DNA of 64,000 bases from an uncultured Paraburkholderia sp. (GCA_940746715.1 CALNWN010000007.1:124001-188000); one strand, 5' to 3'; shown: positions 38,014-47,953, numbered from the stretch's first letter. Notes: generated by a model not told the origin, from the letters alone. Numbers and translations are program-made.

Positions 38014-38184
38014 TTAATGGCGACCGCCGGAGCGTGCGCTGCACCTGCCGACGTGATGGCGAGGTGCGACAGCAGTTTGCGCGAAGACGAATGTCCGATA
38101 CTGCCTCGAAGCCGTCATTGAAGTCCCGAGCCGCTCGCGCAGCGCCGCGGCGCGAGATGGGATGTCGGGCTGTGTTTCGTTCAT
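38014..38184 (-). CDS. Short open frame, possible 5' remnant
   Basis: A 56-residue frame (MNETQPDIPSRAAALRERLG, ending HHVGRCSARSGGRH) lies 39 bp after the DASS transporter stop on the same strand. I recognise no family, and the second half is Arg/Ser-rich as in out-of-frame reading. The first 20 residues look natural, so this may be the beginning of a decayed third gene of that operon. The rest of 37853-38223 holds the AT-rich promoter of the LLM gene at 37950-37990. Confidence 0.25.
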   Translation of the reverse strand: MNETQPDIPSRAAALRERLGTSMTASRQYRTFVFAQTAVAPRHHVGRCSARSGGRH

Positions 38185-38223
38185 GGGTTCCGCGTCCTGA
38201 ATGCAGGGATAAACATCGGCGCG

Positions 38224-39807
38224 TCAATGCGCGAAGGGCCAGGGCGTGGCGGCATCCCACACGGGCACACCGAGGTACGCGTACCTCGGCGCGATCACGC
38301 ACAGGCCATAGACGATCGCGATCAGGACAGATACCACGCCGACCTTGGCGTAGTCCGCAGTCGTGAATGCGCCGCTGCTGTAGGCGATCACGCCCGCGGT
38401 GATTTGCGTCGGCAGAATGTAGGCAAAACTGTCCGTGTCGCTGACGAGCATTGTGAAGGCGACGGGATGCAGCCCGAGCCGTGGCGCGAGATCGAACGCG
38501 ATCGGCGCGATCATCGTGACGGCGGCCACGTTCGACAACATGCCGATGCGGATCACGTGCGTGCCCAGCATCACGATCGCGATGGTGAGCCACCAGCCGT
38601 GCCCGCGCGCGGCCACGTAGATGTGATCGGCGGCTCATTGCGCGAGACCCGACGAACTGATCACCGCGGACAGCGACAAGGCGCCCGCAAGCAGAAACAG
38701 CGTGCCCCAGATGGTGCGCTGCTCGACCTCCGCCCAGCCGAAGCGCAGCACGCCAGGCGAGAAGAGCAGCGCGAGCGCAATCAGCGCCACAATCTCGGAC
38801 GACAGATGATGCAACCCCTCCGTCGCCCACAGCACAGCGACGCCCGCGAACAGCGCGAGCACCGTCCAGTCACCGCGCGTGGCGGGCGGCAGCTTTGCGC
38901 GCATCGAGGCAACGGCGCCTGGGCCGCCCGGAATCTGCACCGCGCGCGAGCCGAAGTAGTACTGCACCCAGCATTGCGTGATGACAAACATGCCGAGATA
39001 CGGCCACTGCAGCTTTAACCAGGTCAGATAGGAAATGCGGATGCCCAACTGTTTTTCCAGCAGGCCCGTGACGACCATATTCGGCAGATGTGCCGTCAGA
39101 ATGCACATGCCGCTGATCATTGCGCCATAGACGAGCGCCTGGATCACGATGGCTTTCTTCGCTTCACGCTCGCGCGGTGAATCGCCGAAAAGACGCACGA
39201 TGCCGTTGGTGACGGGCAGCAAGGTGGCCGCGCGCGCATTCGCGGCCGGCACCACCAGCGACATGACGAAATTCACCGCGAACATCGCCCAGATCACACC
39301 GTTGGCGGTGCGCACTTTCAGGCGGTCCAGTAAAAGCAGTGCGATGCGGCGATCCCAGGCCGCACGCCTGCATGATCGCGGAAAAGAGAAAGGCCGCGAG
39401 GCACAGGAACACTACCGGCGCCGCGAAGCCGCTTGCCGCAGTGGCGAACGTCGGGCTCGCGTGCGACAGCATTAGCAGCATCGGCAGCAGAATGCCGCTT
39501 ACGCCGACAGGGATGGCCTCCGTCACCCAGACGATGGCAACCCACGCCACCACGGCGAGCGTGGCCTTGCCCTGTGCGGTGAGCCCTGCCGGCACGGGCA
39601 TGAGCCATACAACCGCAAAAAACGCGAACCATGCCGCCGCAAAACCGAGGCGCGCGCAGCAGCGCAGCGCCCATGCGCGGGGCCGCGTGGGCCTCGGTGC
39701 GCGCGGCCGGCGCGGGCGAGGCGACAGCGGGCACAGGCCATCCGGTCCGATGCGCGCTCCGCTTGCGGCACGCCGAGGGTGTCGTCAGTCACTGATAAGC
39801 TCTCCAT
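38224..39807 (-). pseudogene. DASS-family (SLC13) anion symporter, in-frame stop and at least two frameshifts
   Basis: This is an inner-membrane sodium- or proton-coupled carrier for di- and tricarboxylates or sulfate-like anions. The N-terminal region before PVPAGLTAQGKATLAVVAWV is scrambled (start 39807 uncertain). Then come VTEAIPVGVSGILLPMLLML and VFLCLAAFLFSAIMQACGLG. A frameshift near 39335 leads to RTANGVIWAMFAVNFVMSLV, VVPAANARAATLLPVTNGIV, TAHLPNMVVTGLLEKQLGIR and IWGTLFLLAGALSLSAVISS. At 38635 a TGA replaces an expected Trp (GLAQ-stop-AADHIYVAARG), and the same frame continues VSDTDSFAYILPTQITAGVI to 38224. TGG to TGA is the simplest change. It is divergent from the GntR gene. Confidence 0.85.
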
Positions 39808-39859
39808 GCGTTGTGCGCGGGCCCGGCATTGAGCCGTCGCAACCGCGCGTCTGGATGCA

Positions 39860-39876
39860 TAATACGTATTAATACA
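39860..39876. promoter_or_regulatory. Overlapping palindromes, candidate GntR operator
   Basis: TAATACGTATTA (39860-39871) is a perfect 12-bp palindrome and overlaps a second perfect palindrome GTATTAATAC (39867-39876). They lie between the divergent DASS transporter and GntR genes, about 80 bp before the GntR start. GntR/HutC-type regulators bind short palindromes of this size (family knowledge). Confidence 0.55.
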
Positions 39877-39954
39877 AGTTGGCCATCCAATTCCTTTTCA
39901 TATCGATAGTCGTCATTGCGCTGAAGGCGCGCGACGTTCAGGAAAACTCAACCG

Positions 39955-40707
39955 ATGACACTGGTCCGTGATGACGTCAGGTCGCTGTACGAGCAGATTG
40001 CAGCGACGCTGCGCGATGAAATCGAACAGGGCCGCTACGAGCCGTCGGGCAAGCTGCCTTCGGAAGCGGAATTGAGCGATCGTTTTTCCGTGAGCCGCGT
40101 GACGGTGCGGCTCGCGTTGGATCGGCTGGCCGAGGCGAGCCTGATCGAGCGCAAGCAGGGTAAGGGGACCTTCGCCATGCGCCGCCGCCTCAGGCATCGG
40201 CTCGACGTGCTGCAGGGTTTCTACGATTCGCTGGCCGCGCAGGGCGCGCGGGCTCGCATGCAGCTGTTGCGCATGGAAGAGTGCGAGGTGCCGCCGGGAC
40301 TCAGGCAGACATTTGCCGCGGACGTCAAAAGCTGTATGTACGTGGAGCGTCTGCATTGGGTCGACGATGACCCGGTGGCTATCGCGCAGACGTGCATGCT
40401 GCCCGAGGCGCGCGTCGTCTCACGCATGGAGGCCGAGGCGTTGCCGTCGCATGAAATGCTGGAGCGCATTCCCGGCTGGCGCATTATTGACGCCGACATG
40501 TCGGTGACGGCCGTGAGCGCGTCGGCCGAGATCGCCGCGTTTCTGCGTACCGGCATCGCCGCGCCGCTGCTCGTGTTGCGCCGCACGTCGCGTTTGGCCG
40601 ACGGCCGTGCCTGCGAGTCGACCGTTTTCCATATCCGGCCCGAGCGATTCGACCTCCTCGTGCACAGCGGGGTGGAAGCACGATTCCTCGCGCGATCGAA
40701 AGCGTGA
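39955..40707 (+). CDS. GntR-family regulator with UTRA domain (HutC type)
   Basis: This is an intact 250-residue transcription factor. The winged helix domain (about 5-75) has LYEQIAATLRDEIEQGRYEP, LPSEAELSDRFSVSRVTVRL and IERKQGKGTFAMRR. The UTRA effector domain follows (HRLDVLQGFYDSLAAQGARA, VERLHWVDDDPVAIAQTCML, MSVTAVSASAEIAAFLRTGI, CESTVFHIRPERFDLLVHSG). It lies alone, divergent from the DASS transporter, which it probably represses until an organic anion binds (inference). A double palindrome at 39860-39876 is a plausible operator. Confidence 0.92.
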   Translation: MTLVRDDVRSLYEQIAATLRDEIEQGRYEPSGKLPSEAELSDRFSVSRVTVRLALDRLAEASLIERKQGKGTFAMRRRLRHRLDVLQGFYDSLAAQGARARMQLLRMEECEVPPGLRQTFAADVKSCMYVERLHWVDDDPVAIAQTCMLPEARVVSRMEAEALPSHEMLERIPGWRIIDADMSVTAVSASAEIAAFLRTGIAAPLLVLRRTSRLADGRACESTVFHIRPERFDLLVHSGVEARFLARSKA

Positions 40708-40793
40708 TCGGGCCGCGGAGGCGGCTGGCCTCAGTTATCGCGCATGAGATTGCGTGAGTACTGAGTTCCGTCTGGAACTGTTGTCCGCCCGCT

Positions 40794-41751
40794 TTAATTC
40801 AGCGCGACTGCGGCCGCGGCTCCGACCGGCGAACCTTCGATAGACACCGACGCGAGGCCGTCGGGCCCGACCGGCACGTCGCCGACCAGCGTGGTCCGGT
40901 ACAACTGGCGATCGAAATCGAGGTCGAAGATGTCGGTTGGTGCCAGATGCGCGGTCGAGCGGTTGTCCCAGAACGCGAGGCTGCCCGGCTCCCATTTGAA
41001 GCGCACCGTGAAATCGGGGCGAGTCACGTGCTCCCAGAGCAGTTCAAGCAGCGCCTGACTTTCGCGGGCCGTCAAACCGACCACATGCTTGAGGAACGCC
41101 GGACTCACATAGAGCGCGCGTTCACCTGTTTCCGGATGGACGCGCACCAGCGGATGTTCACTGACGAGCGAGTGTCGCTGAACTGCATCGACAAAGTCGC
41201 TGGTCGCCGCGGCGCCCGGCGGAGGCGTGAAGCGATGCACGCCACGCAATCCGTCGATAAAGCCGCGAAGCGGTGCCGAGAGTTTTTGATAAGCAATGAT
41301 TGGTCCACTGCGTGTCGCCGCCGTAGGGCGGGATCGTCACGCCGCGCAGAATCGATGCGAACGGTGGGTTCACCGCTGCGGTCACGTCAGTGTGCCAGCC
41401 GCTCCATGGGCGGCGGATCGGCTCGCCTTCGAAGCGGGTGGCCTTGCGATGCTTGGCGATGGAATACACCTCGGGGTGACCGTCCACATGGCCGAACACC
41501 GGATGCCCGACCGTGAGTTCACCGAACTGCGCCGAGAACGCGACATGCTGCTCGTGCGACAGGAACTGCTCGCGGAAGAAGACGACGCGCCATTTCAGCA
41601 GCGCGGCTCGAATCGCCGAAACCTGCGAGGGCGCGAGCGGGTGCGTGAGATCGATGCCGTGAATCTCAGCGCCGATGTGTGCAGACAAAGGCTTGACGAG
41701 CACATCGCCTGTTTCGTCGAGAGGAAGGGCACTCACGTTTTCTCCGTGCAT
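40794..41751 (-). pseudogene. TauD/TfdA-family 2-oxoglutarate dioxygenase, one frameshift
   Basis: This is an Fe(II)/2-oxoglutarate-dependent dioxygenase. TauD releases sulfite from taurine, and relatives act on other sulfonates or alkyl sulfates. The start MHGENVSALPLDETGDVLVK is followed by LSAHIGAEIHGIDLTHPLAP, WRVVFFREQFLSHEQHVAFS and the iron-binding WSGWHTDVTAAVNPPFASIL (His-X-Asp). After GGDTQWTN the frame shifts near 41295 and continues RGVHRFTPPPGAAATSDFVD, EPGSLAFWDNRSTAHLAPTD (distal His) and DRQLYRTTLVGDVPVGPDGL (Arg for 2-oxoglutarate). All cofactor ligands are encoded, but on two frames. The 335 bp upstream (41752-42086) is a divergent promoter region shared with the DszC-like gene. 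Confidence 0.88.
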
Positions 41752-42086
41752 GAACGAGGGATCGGACAAGCGTATCCGCTCGCACGCGCGATGGGAAATA
41801 TTGCGTTTTGCTAAGGTTATCGGGCGGCACGCCATGGGGCGGCGGTTCGCCCCTATCGCGACGCCGCCCTGTCGCGGCCTGAACTCCGGCGTCGATCTCA
41901 CACCGTCATCCGCAATCCATATCCACAATCGCGCATATTCAAAGCTCGATTCGCTGGTTCCGCCGTGAAAATGCGGTGCCTATACTGCGGCGTCGAATCC
42001 ACGGGTCCGGCGCGCAGTGCAGACGTCCGCCGCGAAGTCGTGCCCGGTCACTTGATTCCGCGCGCTTCGAAACAAGGCCCCAGCAT

Positions 42087-43304
42087 ATGCAGGCAGCTCA
42101 GGAAAATCGTACCCAGACCACGCTTGAAAGCGCGCTCGCCGCATTGCCGGCGCTCGCACAGGCGATAGGAGAAGATGCTGCACAACGCGAGCTACGGCGT
42201 GAATTGCCGTTCGACCGCTTGGCGCTTTTTCGCGCATCGGGGCTGGGTCTACTGCGATTTCCAATCGAATGGGGCGGCCTCGGCGGATCGCTCGAAGACC
42301 TCTTTCACATCATTGCGACGCTCGCGGCACACGAGCCGAACGTCGCGCACGCATTGCGGATCCATTTCGACCAGACCGAGCAATTGCTGTTGTCGCCGCG
42401 TTCCGCATTCAACGAGAGGCAGATCGAACGAATCCGCAACGGCGCAATATTTGGTGGTGCCTCGACCGAACTGGGAACGTCGCGCCCTGGCGAGATCGTC
42501 ACGAAACTGGTTCGCGAGGGCGAGCATTTCCGCGTGAGCGGCAAAAAATACTACTCGACCGACACTGCATTTTCCGATTATGCGCGCATCAACGTGCAGG
42601 ACGAGAACGACGAGAAAATATCCATCGTCATTCCGGTTTCGCGCGCGGGTCTGAGCGTTCTCGACGACTGGGACGGAATGGGCCAGAGAATGACCGCAAG
42701 CGGCAGTCTAGTGCTCGACAACGTGCAGGTGTTCGCCGACGAGATCGCCACGCGCGGCTACACGACGCTCGCCGGCCGTCACGGCAGCGCGGTGCGTCAG
42801 CTGCATCTTGTGTCGGTGGCTGCTGGCATCGTGCGCAATATCGTCGCGGATGCGCGGCGCTACGTCACGCAGTACGGGCGGCCCGTGCTGCACAGCCCGG
42901 CGCCTTCCGCGCGGGAAGAGGCATTCGTGCAGCAGGTGGTGGGCGAGCTGGCCGCGCACAGTCTTTCAATCGATGCGCTGATCGCCAACAATGCGCGCAC
43001 GCTCGATCGTTCGGCCGAAGCCATTCACAGCGGCGCCGCGGACGCCGAAGAGCGCTTGCTCGAAGGCGCGTTGACTACGGCCAAGACGCAGCTCGTGGTC
43101 AGCAAACTTGCGCTGCATACGGGCGAGCGTCTGTTCGAAGTGGGCGGCGCATCGGCCACTGGGCGCGCGCATAACTTCGACCGGCACTGGCGCAATCTGC
43201 GGACCATCTTCAGCCACAATCCGCTGCTGCATAAAGCGAGGGTGGTCGGTGACTACGAGTTGAACGGCGTCACGACGCATCTCACGGAAGGACGCGTGTT
43301 CTGA
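42087..43304 (+). CDS. Acyl-CoA dehydrogenase-fold monooxygenase (DszC/SfnB-like)
   Basis: This is an intact protein of about 405 residues. It has FRASGLGLLRFPIEWGGLGG, AHALRIHFDQTEQLLLSPRS, the middle beta domain FRVSGKKYYSTDTAFSDYAR and DDWDGMGQRMTASGSLVLDN, and a helical C-terminus with GERLFEVGGASATGRAHNFD and RHWRNLRTIFSHNPLLHKAR. The HNFDRHWRN(L/A)R motif is shared with the DszC-like gene at 51.8-53.2 kb and is characteristic of DszC/SfnB-type flavin monooxygenases. The ATG at 42087 is weakly supported by a ribosome site, but the reading frame upstream is not protein-like. It is divergent from the TauD-like gene. Confidence 0.87.
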   Translation: MQAAQENRTQTTLESALAALPALAQAIGEDAAQRELRRELPFDRLALFRASGLGLLRFPIEWGGLGGSLEDLFHIIATLAAHEPNVAHALRIHFDQTEQLLLSPRSAFNERQIERIRNGAIFGGASTELGTSRPGEIVTKLVREGEHFRVSGKKYYSTDTAFSDYARINVQDENDEKISIVIPVSRAGLSVLDDWDGMGQRMTASGSLVLDNVQVFADEIATRGYTTLAGRHGSAVRQLHLVSVAAGIVRNIVADARRYVTQYGRPVLHSPAPSAREEAFVQQVVGELAAHSLSIDALIANNARTLDRSAEAIHSGAADAEERLLEGALTTAKTQLVVSKLALHTGERLFEVGGASATGRAHNFDRHWRNLRTIFSHNPLLHKARVVGDYELNGVTTHLTEGRVF

Positions 43305-43404
43305 AAGAGCAACTTGCCGCATCCGCATGACGCTATCCCTGCCGCGAGACGCGGCCCGATCCGCAGCAGGGCGGCAAAGCCCTGGCCGGAGCGGGCAACG
43401 TGTA

Positions 43405-44640
43405 TCAGAAGAGATGCTTGATGCCTGCCGACACGGCGACCTGCTTGCTGGTCGCCGACGGTGACGGGTAGCCGATAGCCGCGACTGCCGGACGGCCGAG
43501 CGAATCAGTGCCGCTTGCGTGCTGGAATACGCCGGTCACGTAGACGTCGGTTGCCTTCGAGAGTGAGTAGGCCGCGCCGAGATTGAACTGCTCGTACTTC
43601 TCGCCTTGTCTGCCGTTCACGCCGCCGCCCGCGGTGTAGTCGAATGATGTTCCGAAGCGCAGGAACGCCGTGGCCTGGTAACGCAGACTTGCACTGATCG
43701 TACTCAGTACGGCAGTGCCCCTGTAGTTGAACGTATTGAGCGCTGCGTTTGCGCCGAGTCCGCGGTATTGCGTGTTCGAGTACGCGAGCCCGAAGATTGC
43801 GCTTCCCGCTGCGTACGTGCCGGTGACGGACACCGTCTGCTGTGTATTTGCCGACGTAAACCCCGCGATCGCCGGATTCGACTCGGCCGTCGTGGCGGAA
43901 CCGGCTGAGCCGAGGTTGTTGCCGGTGGCGCTGGCGTTCGGGTTGGTGCCGTAAAGCGACGTGTTGGGGTTACGCGCATTCAGAATCGACGCGGCAAACG
44001 CAAACGCAAACGCCCCACCGGTATAGCTCGCGCCCAACGACCAGTACTGGTTCTGCGTGACGTTGCCTGCCACGCCGCCAAAGCTATACAGCCCGGCGAA
44101 GCGGAAACCGCCGAAAGTGTCAGACAGATACTTGACTGCGTTGTTGATGCGGTGCGTGAAGTTCAGGTTGTCGTAGTCGGCGGGATGAATCGACAGATTG
44201 CCCCAATACCATGCGTGAATGAGCGGCGAGACGAGATCGATCTGAGCGTCGCCCTGGCGCCCCACGGTGAACGTGCCATAGCGAGGCGCCGTGAAGCCGA
44301 GGTAAGCCTGCCGACCGAAAAGCGCACCGCCTTGTCCGAGTGCACCGCTATTCACGCTCAGCCCGCCCTCGAGCTGGAAAACGGCCTTGACCTGCCTGCC
44401 CAGGTCCTCGGCGCCTTTCAGACCCCAGCGGCTCGACGCCAGTCCGTATGTGCCGCTGCCGAACTGCGCGACCTGCGAGCCACCGCGAGGGCGTCCGGAC
44501 GCGGGCGTCGCAGCGGTTTGAGCGTTGTTGGCGTAAGTGACATTGCCGGTCACGATGCCGTACAGCGTCACGCTGCTTTGAGCGTTGGTCGTGCCGACCA
44601 TCGCGGATGACATGCTGACGGCGAGAATCAGTTTCTTCAT
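43405..44640 (-). CDS. Burkholderia-type outer-membrane porin
   Basis: This is an intact 411-residue trimeric porin. The signal peptide MKKLILAVSMSSAMVGTTNA precedes QSSVTLYGIVTGNVTYANNA, the classical first strand. The family string SSRWGLKGAEDLGRQVKAVF and GGALFGRQAYLGFTAPRYGT follow, then the inter-strand loops with long Gly/Ser/Asn-rich surface regions (NPNTSLYGTNPNASATGNNL). The barrel ends with SATSKQVAVSAGIKHLF, the terminal Phe needed for Bam-dependent assembly. It gives general outer-membrane permeability and may serve the neighbouring importers (inference). The broken porin at 1-1023 is a paralogue. Confidence 0.95.
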   Translation of the reverse strand: MKKLILAVSMSSAMVGTTNAQSSVTLYGIVTGNVTYANNAQTAATPASGRPRGGSQVAQFGSGTYGLASSRWGLKGAEDLGRQVKAVFQLEGGLSVNSGALGQGGALFGRQAYLGFTAPRYGTFTVGRQGDAQIDLVSPLIHAWYWGNLSIHPADYDNLNFTHRINNAVKYLSDTFGGFRFAGLYSFGGVAGNVTQNQYWSLGASYTGGAFAFAFAASILNARNPNTSLYGTNPNASATGNNLGSAGSATTAESNPAIAGFTSANTQQTVSVTGTYAAGSAIFGLAYSNTQYRGLGANAALNTFNYRGTAVLSTISASLRYQATAFLRFGTSFDYTAGGGVNGRQGEKYEQFNLGAAYSLSKATDVYVTGVFQHASGTDSLGRPAVAAIGYPSPSATSKQVAVSAGIKHLF

Positions 44641-45185
44641 AGTGTTCGAAGTTTTTTGCTGGCGGTGAGTTCGAGAAGTGAGCGTGTGACTGCGATAGCG
44701 TGTGTTGCAGTCGGCCTGAACGATAAGCAGAGCAAAACGGTGGGCCAAACAATCAAATCCGATATGGATTTCGGCGATTCATTTTCGCCAACGCGTTGCT
44801 TCGCCGTTCGGCAGGCGATAACGCCGGCCGACGGCAATACATTGGCAATCCTTATCTGATGCACTTGCGGTGCGCTGCTGGATGAGTCGGCGCGCGCCTT
44901 TTGCAGCGGCCTGAAAGAGGCTGCGGGAATGAATCGGAAGGGCAATCGCAGGGCTCGCCGAAGCGCTGTGTCGTGCCGCTGCAACATCACGCGCACGCAC
45001 GTAAGGTGTGCGTCGCTCCCGTAAGCCGCCTTTATCCGCAGCCTGCTTTACATATGCCGAACCATTGGTTCGTTTAGCGTGACGGCGCCTTTATCGTAAG
45101 TGCTGCGCGAGCGGCACTGCGCGCTCGACCTCTCCTCAACAGGCCGACCGATCCGGCCGATGCGTGAATACAAGGATGTAAGCAA
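44641..45185. other. Promoter region of the porin gene, with an inverted repeat
   Basis: About 545 bp without a gene. AAATCC-GATAT-GGATTT at 44755-44771 is a 6-bp inverted repeat with a 5-bp spacer in an AT-rich patch, 115 bp upstream of the porin ATG. It could be a regulator site. The right half (45040-45180) is the leader of the binding-protein gene at 45186. Confidence 0.4.
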
Positions 45186-45882
45186 ATGGCAGGGCTCAAC
45201 CGCCGCACGTTTCTGCTTTCCTCGACTGCCGCGCTCGCGGCTGCCGGACTTCCGGCACGAACTTTTGCGCAAGCTGCTACGGCTTTCGCACCGCGCCGCG
45301 GCGGCACGCTCAACATGTTGATCAACCCGGAGCCGCCGGTACTGGTGTCGATCTTTCAGACGACGGGACCCGCGCTGGTCGCGAGTTCGAAAGTGCTGGA
45401 AGGGCTGCTTGCCTATGACTTCGATATGCGGCCGAAGCCGCAACTGGCGACCGCGTGGACGGTCAGTCCCGACGGCCTGAAGTACAGTTTCACGTTGCGT
45501 CCGAACGTCAGATGGCACGATAGGCAACCCTTCACATCGGCCGACGTGGCGTTCTCGATGAGCTTCTGAAGTCCATCCATCCGCGCGGGCGCAGCACCTT
45601 TACTGGTCGCAGAACATTCGTCCAGGCGTGCCGTTTTCGAACGCGCCGCATTACAGCAATGCGGAGGTCGACCGGCTGCTCGAGAGTGCCGCGATCGAAA
45701 CCGACGAGACCAGGCGTGTCGCGCTGTATCAGCAGTTCCAGCAGATCGTCTATCGTGATCTGCCGATTCTCAATCTCGTCGCACCGCGCATGGTCACGCT
45801 CGCGAACCGGCGGGTGAACAATCATACGGTGTCTGCCCAAGGCCTTGAAGGCAATCTGGCGGACGTTTATCTGAGCGCGTAA
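45186..45882 (+). pseudogene. Peptide/nickel-type ABC binding protein (family 5), about 0.9 kb deleted internally
   Basis: This is a DppA/OppA-like binding protein. It has a Tat-like leader (LNRRTFLLSSTAALAAAGLP), GGTLNMLINPEPPVLVSIFQ, SKVLEGLLAYDFDMRPKPQL and DGLKYSFTLRPNVRWHDRQP with FTSADVAFSM. It then breaks (frameshift at about 45565) through LKSIHPRGRST and jumps directly to YWSQNIRPGVPFSNAPHYSN and AEVDRLLESAAIETDETRRV, the C-terminal lobe. The paralogue at 54140-55740 has about 300 extra residues between these points, so roughly 900 bp are missing. The two permeases and ATPase downstream are in operon order. Confidence 0.88.
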
Positions 45883-45893
45883 CGGAGAGAACG

Positions 45894-46874
45894 ATGAGCC
45901 GAGGTTTGCGATTTGCCGCGATCGCGCGGCGCACCGCATGGCAGGCGCTGCCCACGGTGATCGGCATCGTGGTGCTGAATTTCCTGCTGCTGAAGCTGAT
46001 GCCCGGGGACGCGGCCGACGTGCTTGCCGGCGAATCGGGTTCCGCCACGGTCGAGACCATGCAGGTGCTGCGCGCGAAGTTCGGTCTCGATCAGCCAGTG
46101 CTGCATCAGCTCTGGTCCTATCTGGTGCACCTGTCGCACTTCAGCCTCGGGTATTCGCCGCGTTACGACATGCCGGTGATGCAGCTGATCCTGTCCCGCC
46201 TGCCCAATACGTTGCTGCTGATGGGTGCCGCGCTGTCGTTCGCGATCGCGCTGGGTGTCGTGCTGGGCGCGGTGATGGCGCATTGGGCCGGTAAGTGGCC
46301 GGATCGCGTGCTCTCGGTGCTGGCGCTGCTGTTCTATTCGACGCCCGGTTTCTGGATCGGCCTGCTCGCGATCGTGCTGTTTTCGGTGCACCTCGGCTGG
46401 CTGCCGAGCGGCGGCAATGTCACGCTCGGCGTGCAGTTGCACGGCTTCGCGTATTTCGCCGATGCATCCAGGCATGTGCTGCTGCCGGCCGCCACACTGT
46501 CGACTTTTTTCGTGGCGATCTACGCACGGCTCACGCGCGCCGCGATGCTGGAGGTGCAGCGCCAGGACTTCGTGCGCACCGCGCAGGCAAAAGGCCTGCA
46601 TCCGTTGCAGGTCACGGTGCGGCACGTGCTGCGCAATGCGCTGATTCCACTGACGACCATCGTCGGCATTCATTTCGGCACGCTTCTGGGCGGCGCGGCC
46701 GTCACCGAAACGGTGTTCAGCTGGCCAGGGCTCGGCCGGCTCGCGCTCGATGCGGTGATGGCGCGCGACTTCAGCGTACTGCTCGGCGTGCTGCTTCTGT
46801 CGTCGATGCTGGTGATCGTTGCCAATCTGCTGGTCGATCTGCTGCAGGCATGGCTCGATCCGCGCATTGGGTGA
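45894..46874 (+). CDS. Peptide/nickel-type ABC transporter permease (DppB-like)
   Basis: This is an intact 326-residue inner-membrane permease with six helices. Seen: TVIGIVVLNFLLLKLMPGDA followed by the large periplasmic loop, VLRAKFGLDQPVLHQLWSYL, LPNTLLLMGAALSFAIALGV, YSTPGFWIGLLAIVLFSVHL, the coupling loop DFVRTAQAKGLHPLQVTVRH and TVFSWPGLGRLALDAVMARD. These are DppB/OppB/NikB hallmarks. It starts 11 bp after the damaged binding-protein gene and precedes the DppC-like gene. Confidence 0.92.
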   Translation: MSRGLRFAAIARRTAWQALPTVIGIVVLNFLLLKLMPGDAADVLAGESGSATVETMQVLRAKFGLDQPVLHQLWSYLVHLSHFSLGYSPRYDMPVMQLILSRLPNTLLLMGAALSFAIALGVVLGAVMAHWAGKWPDRVLSVLALLFYSTPGFWIGLLAIVLFSVHLGWLPSGGNVTLGVQLHGFAYFADASRHVLLPAATLSTFFVAIYARLTRAAMLEVQRQDFVRTAQAKGLHPLQVTVRHVLRNALIPLTTIVGIHFGTLLGGAAVTETVFSWPGLGRLALDAVMARDFSVLLGVLLLSSMLVIVANLLVDLLQAWLDPRIG

Positions 46875-46907
46875 GCGTTCGTGCAGGTTTCTTCAAAGAG
46901 AAATGAC

Positions 46908-47906
46908 ATGGCTTCCGACTCTTCGCATCTGATTCCGCCGCCGCATGAGCCCCGTGAGCCCCGTGAGCCGCGCGCCTCCGCGTGGCGGCGCCAGTTGGGC
47001 GGCGCACTGTTCGGCGCACGCCGCGGCAGCGCCGCGCGTGCCGCGGCCGATGCTTCACAGCGCCGAGCCCGGCACGGCGCATGGCGCACCTTGCTGCGCA
47101 ATCCATCCGCTGTAGCCGGGCTGGTGCTGCTGGCAGCCTTCATCGCGCTGGCGCTCGCCGCTGGACACCTGTTCCCCGGCGACCCGCTCGACATGGTGGC
47201 GGCGCCGTTCGAATGGCCCGGCACCGATGCCCAATACCGGCTCGGCACCGATTCGTTGGGGCGCGACGTTGCAGCGGGCATCGCGCACGGTGCACGCGTG
47301 TCGTTGCTGATCGGCGCCAGTGCGGCCGGCATCGGCCTCGTGATCGGCACGCTGGTAGGTGCGGTGGGCGGTTTTTTCGGCGGCGTGATCGACGACGTCC
47401 TCGTGCGGATCACCGAACTGTTCCAGACGGTGCCGTCTTTCCTGCTCGTGATCGTGATCGTCGCCATCGGTCATCCCAGCGTGACCATCATCGCGCTGGC
47501 CATCGGCGTCGCGTCATGGCCCACGGTCGCGCGCATCGTGCGCGCGGAGTTCCGCAGCCTGCGCCGCTCCGACTTCGTGCAGGCAACTCGCAGCCAGGGC
47601 TTCGGCAACGCGCGCATCATTTTCGGCGAGATCCTGCCGAACGCATTGCCGCCGGTCATCGTCACCGCGTCGGTGATGGTGGCGAGCGCGATCCTGATCG
47701 AATCGTCGCTGTCGTTCCTCGGCATGGGCGATCCGAACGTGGTGAGCTGGGGCGCGATGATCGGGGCAGGGCGCGACTCTCTGCGCACGGCCTGGTATCT
47801 GACCGCGGTGCCCGGCGCGGCGATCGTGCTGGCCGTACTGGCGCTGAACCTTCTCGGCGACGGCCTGAACGACGCCCTCAACCCGCGCCTGCGCGAACGA
47901 GCCTGA
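46908..47906 (+). CDS. Peptide/nickel-type ABC transporter permease (DppC-like)
   Basis: This is an intact 332-residue permease. The N-terminal 60 residues are Arg/Pro-rich and include HEPREPREPR, encoded by a 9-bp tandem repeat at about 46946-46972. The DppC core has RNPSAVAGLVLLAAFIALAL, GTDAQYRLGTDSLGRDVAAG, LVIGTLVGAVGGFFGGVIDD, LFQTVPSFLLVIVIVAIGHP, the coupling loop RSDFVQATRSQGFGNARIIF and SSLSFLGMGDPNVVSWGAMI. The LGTDSLGRD motif is diagnostic of the family. It partners the DppB-like protein. Confidence 0.92.
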   Translation: MASDSSHLIPPPHEPREPREPRASAWRRQLGGALFGARRGSAARAAADASQRRARHGAWRTLLRNPSAVAGLVLLAAFIALALAAGHLFPGDPLDMVAAPFEWPGTDAQYRLGTDSLGRDVAAGIAHGARVSLLIGASAAGIGLVIGTLVGAVGGFFGGVIDDVLVRITELFQTVPSFLLVIVIVAIGHPSVTIIALAIGVASWPTVARIVRAEFRSLRRSDFVQATRSQGFGNARIIFGEILPNALPPVIVTASVMVASAILIESSLSFLGMGDPNVVSWGAMIGAGRDSLRTAWYLTAVPGAAIVLAVLALNLLGDGLNDALNPRLRERA

Positions 47907-47953
47907 CGTAAGCGGGCGCCCTGCGCGGCAAGCAACCCAATCGAGGAACTACT

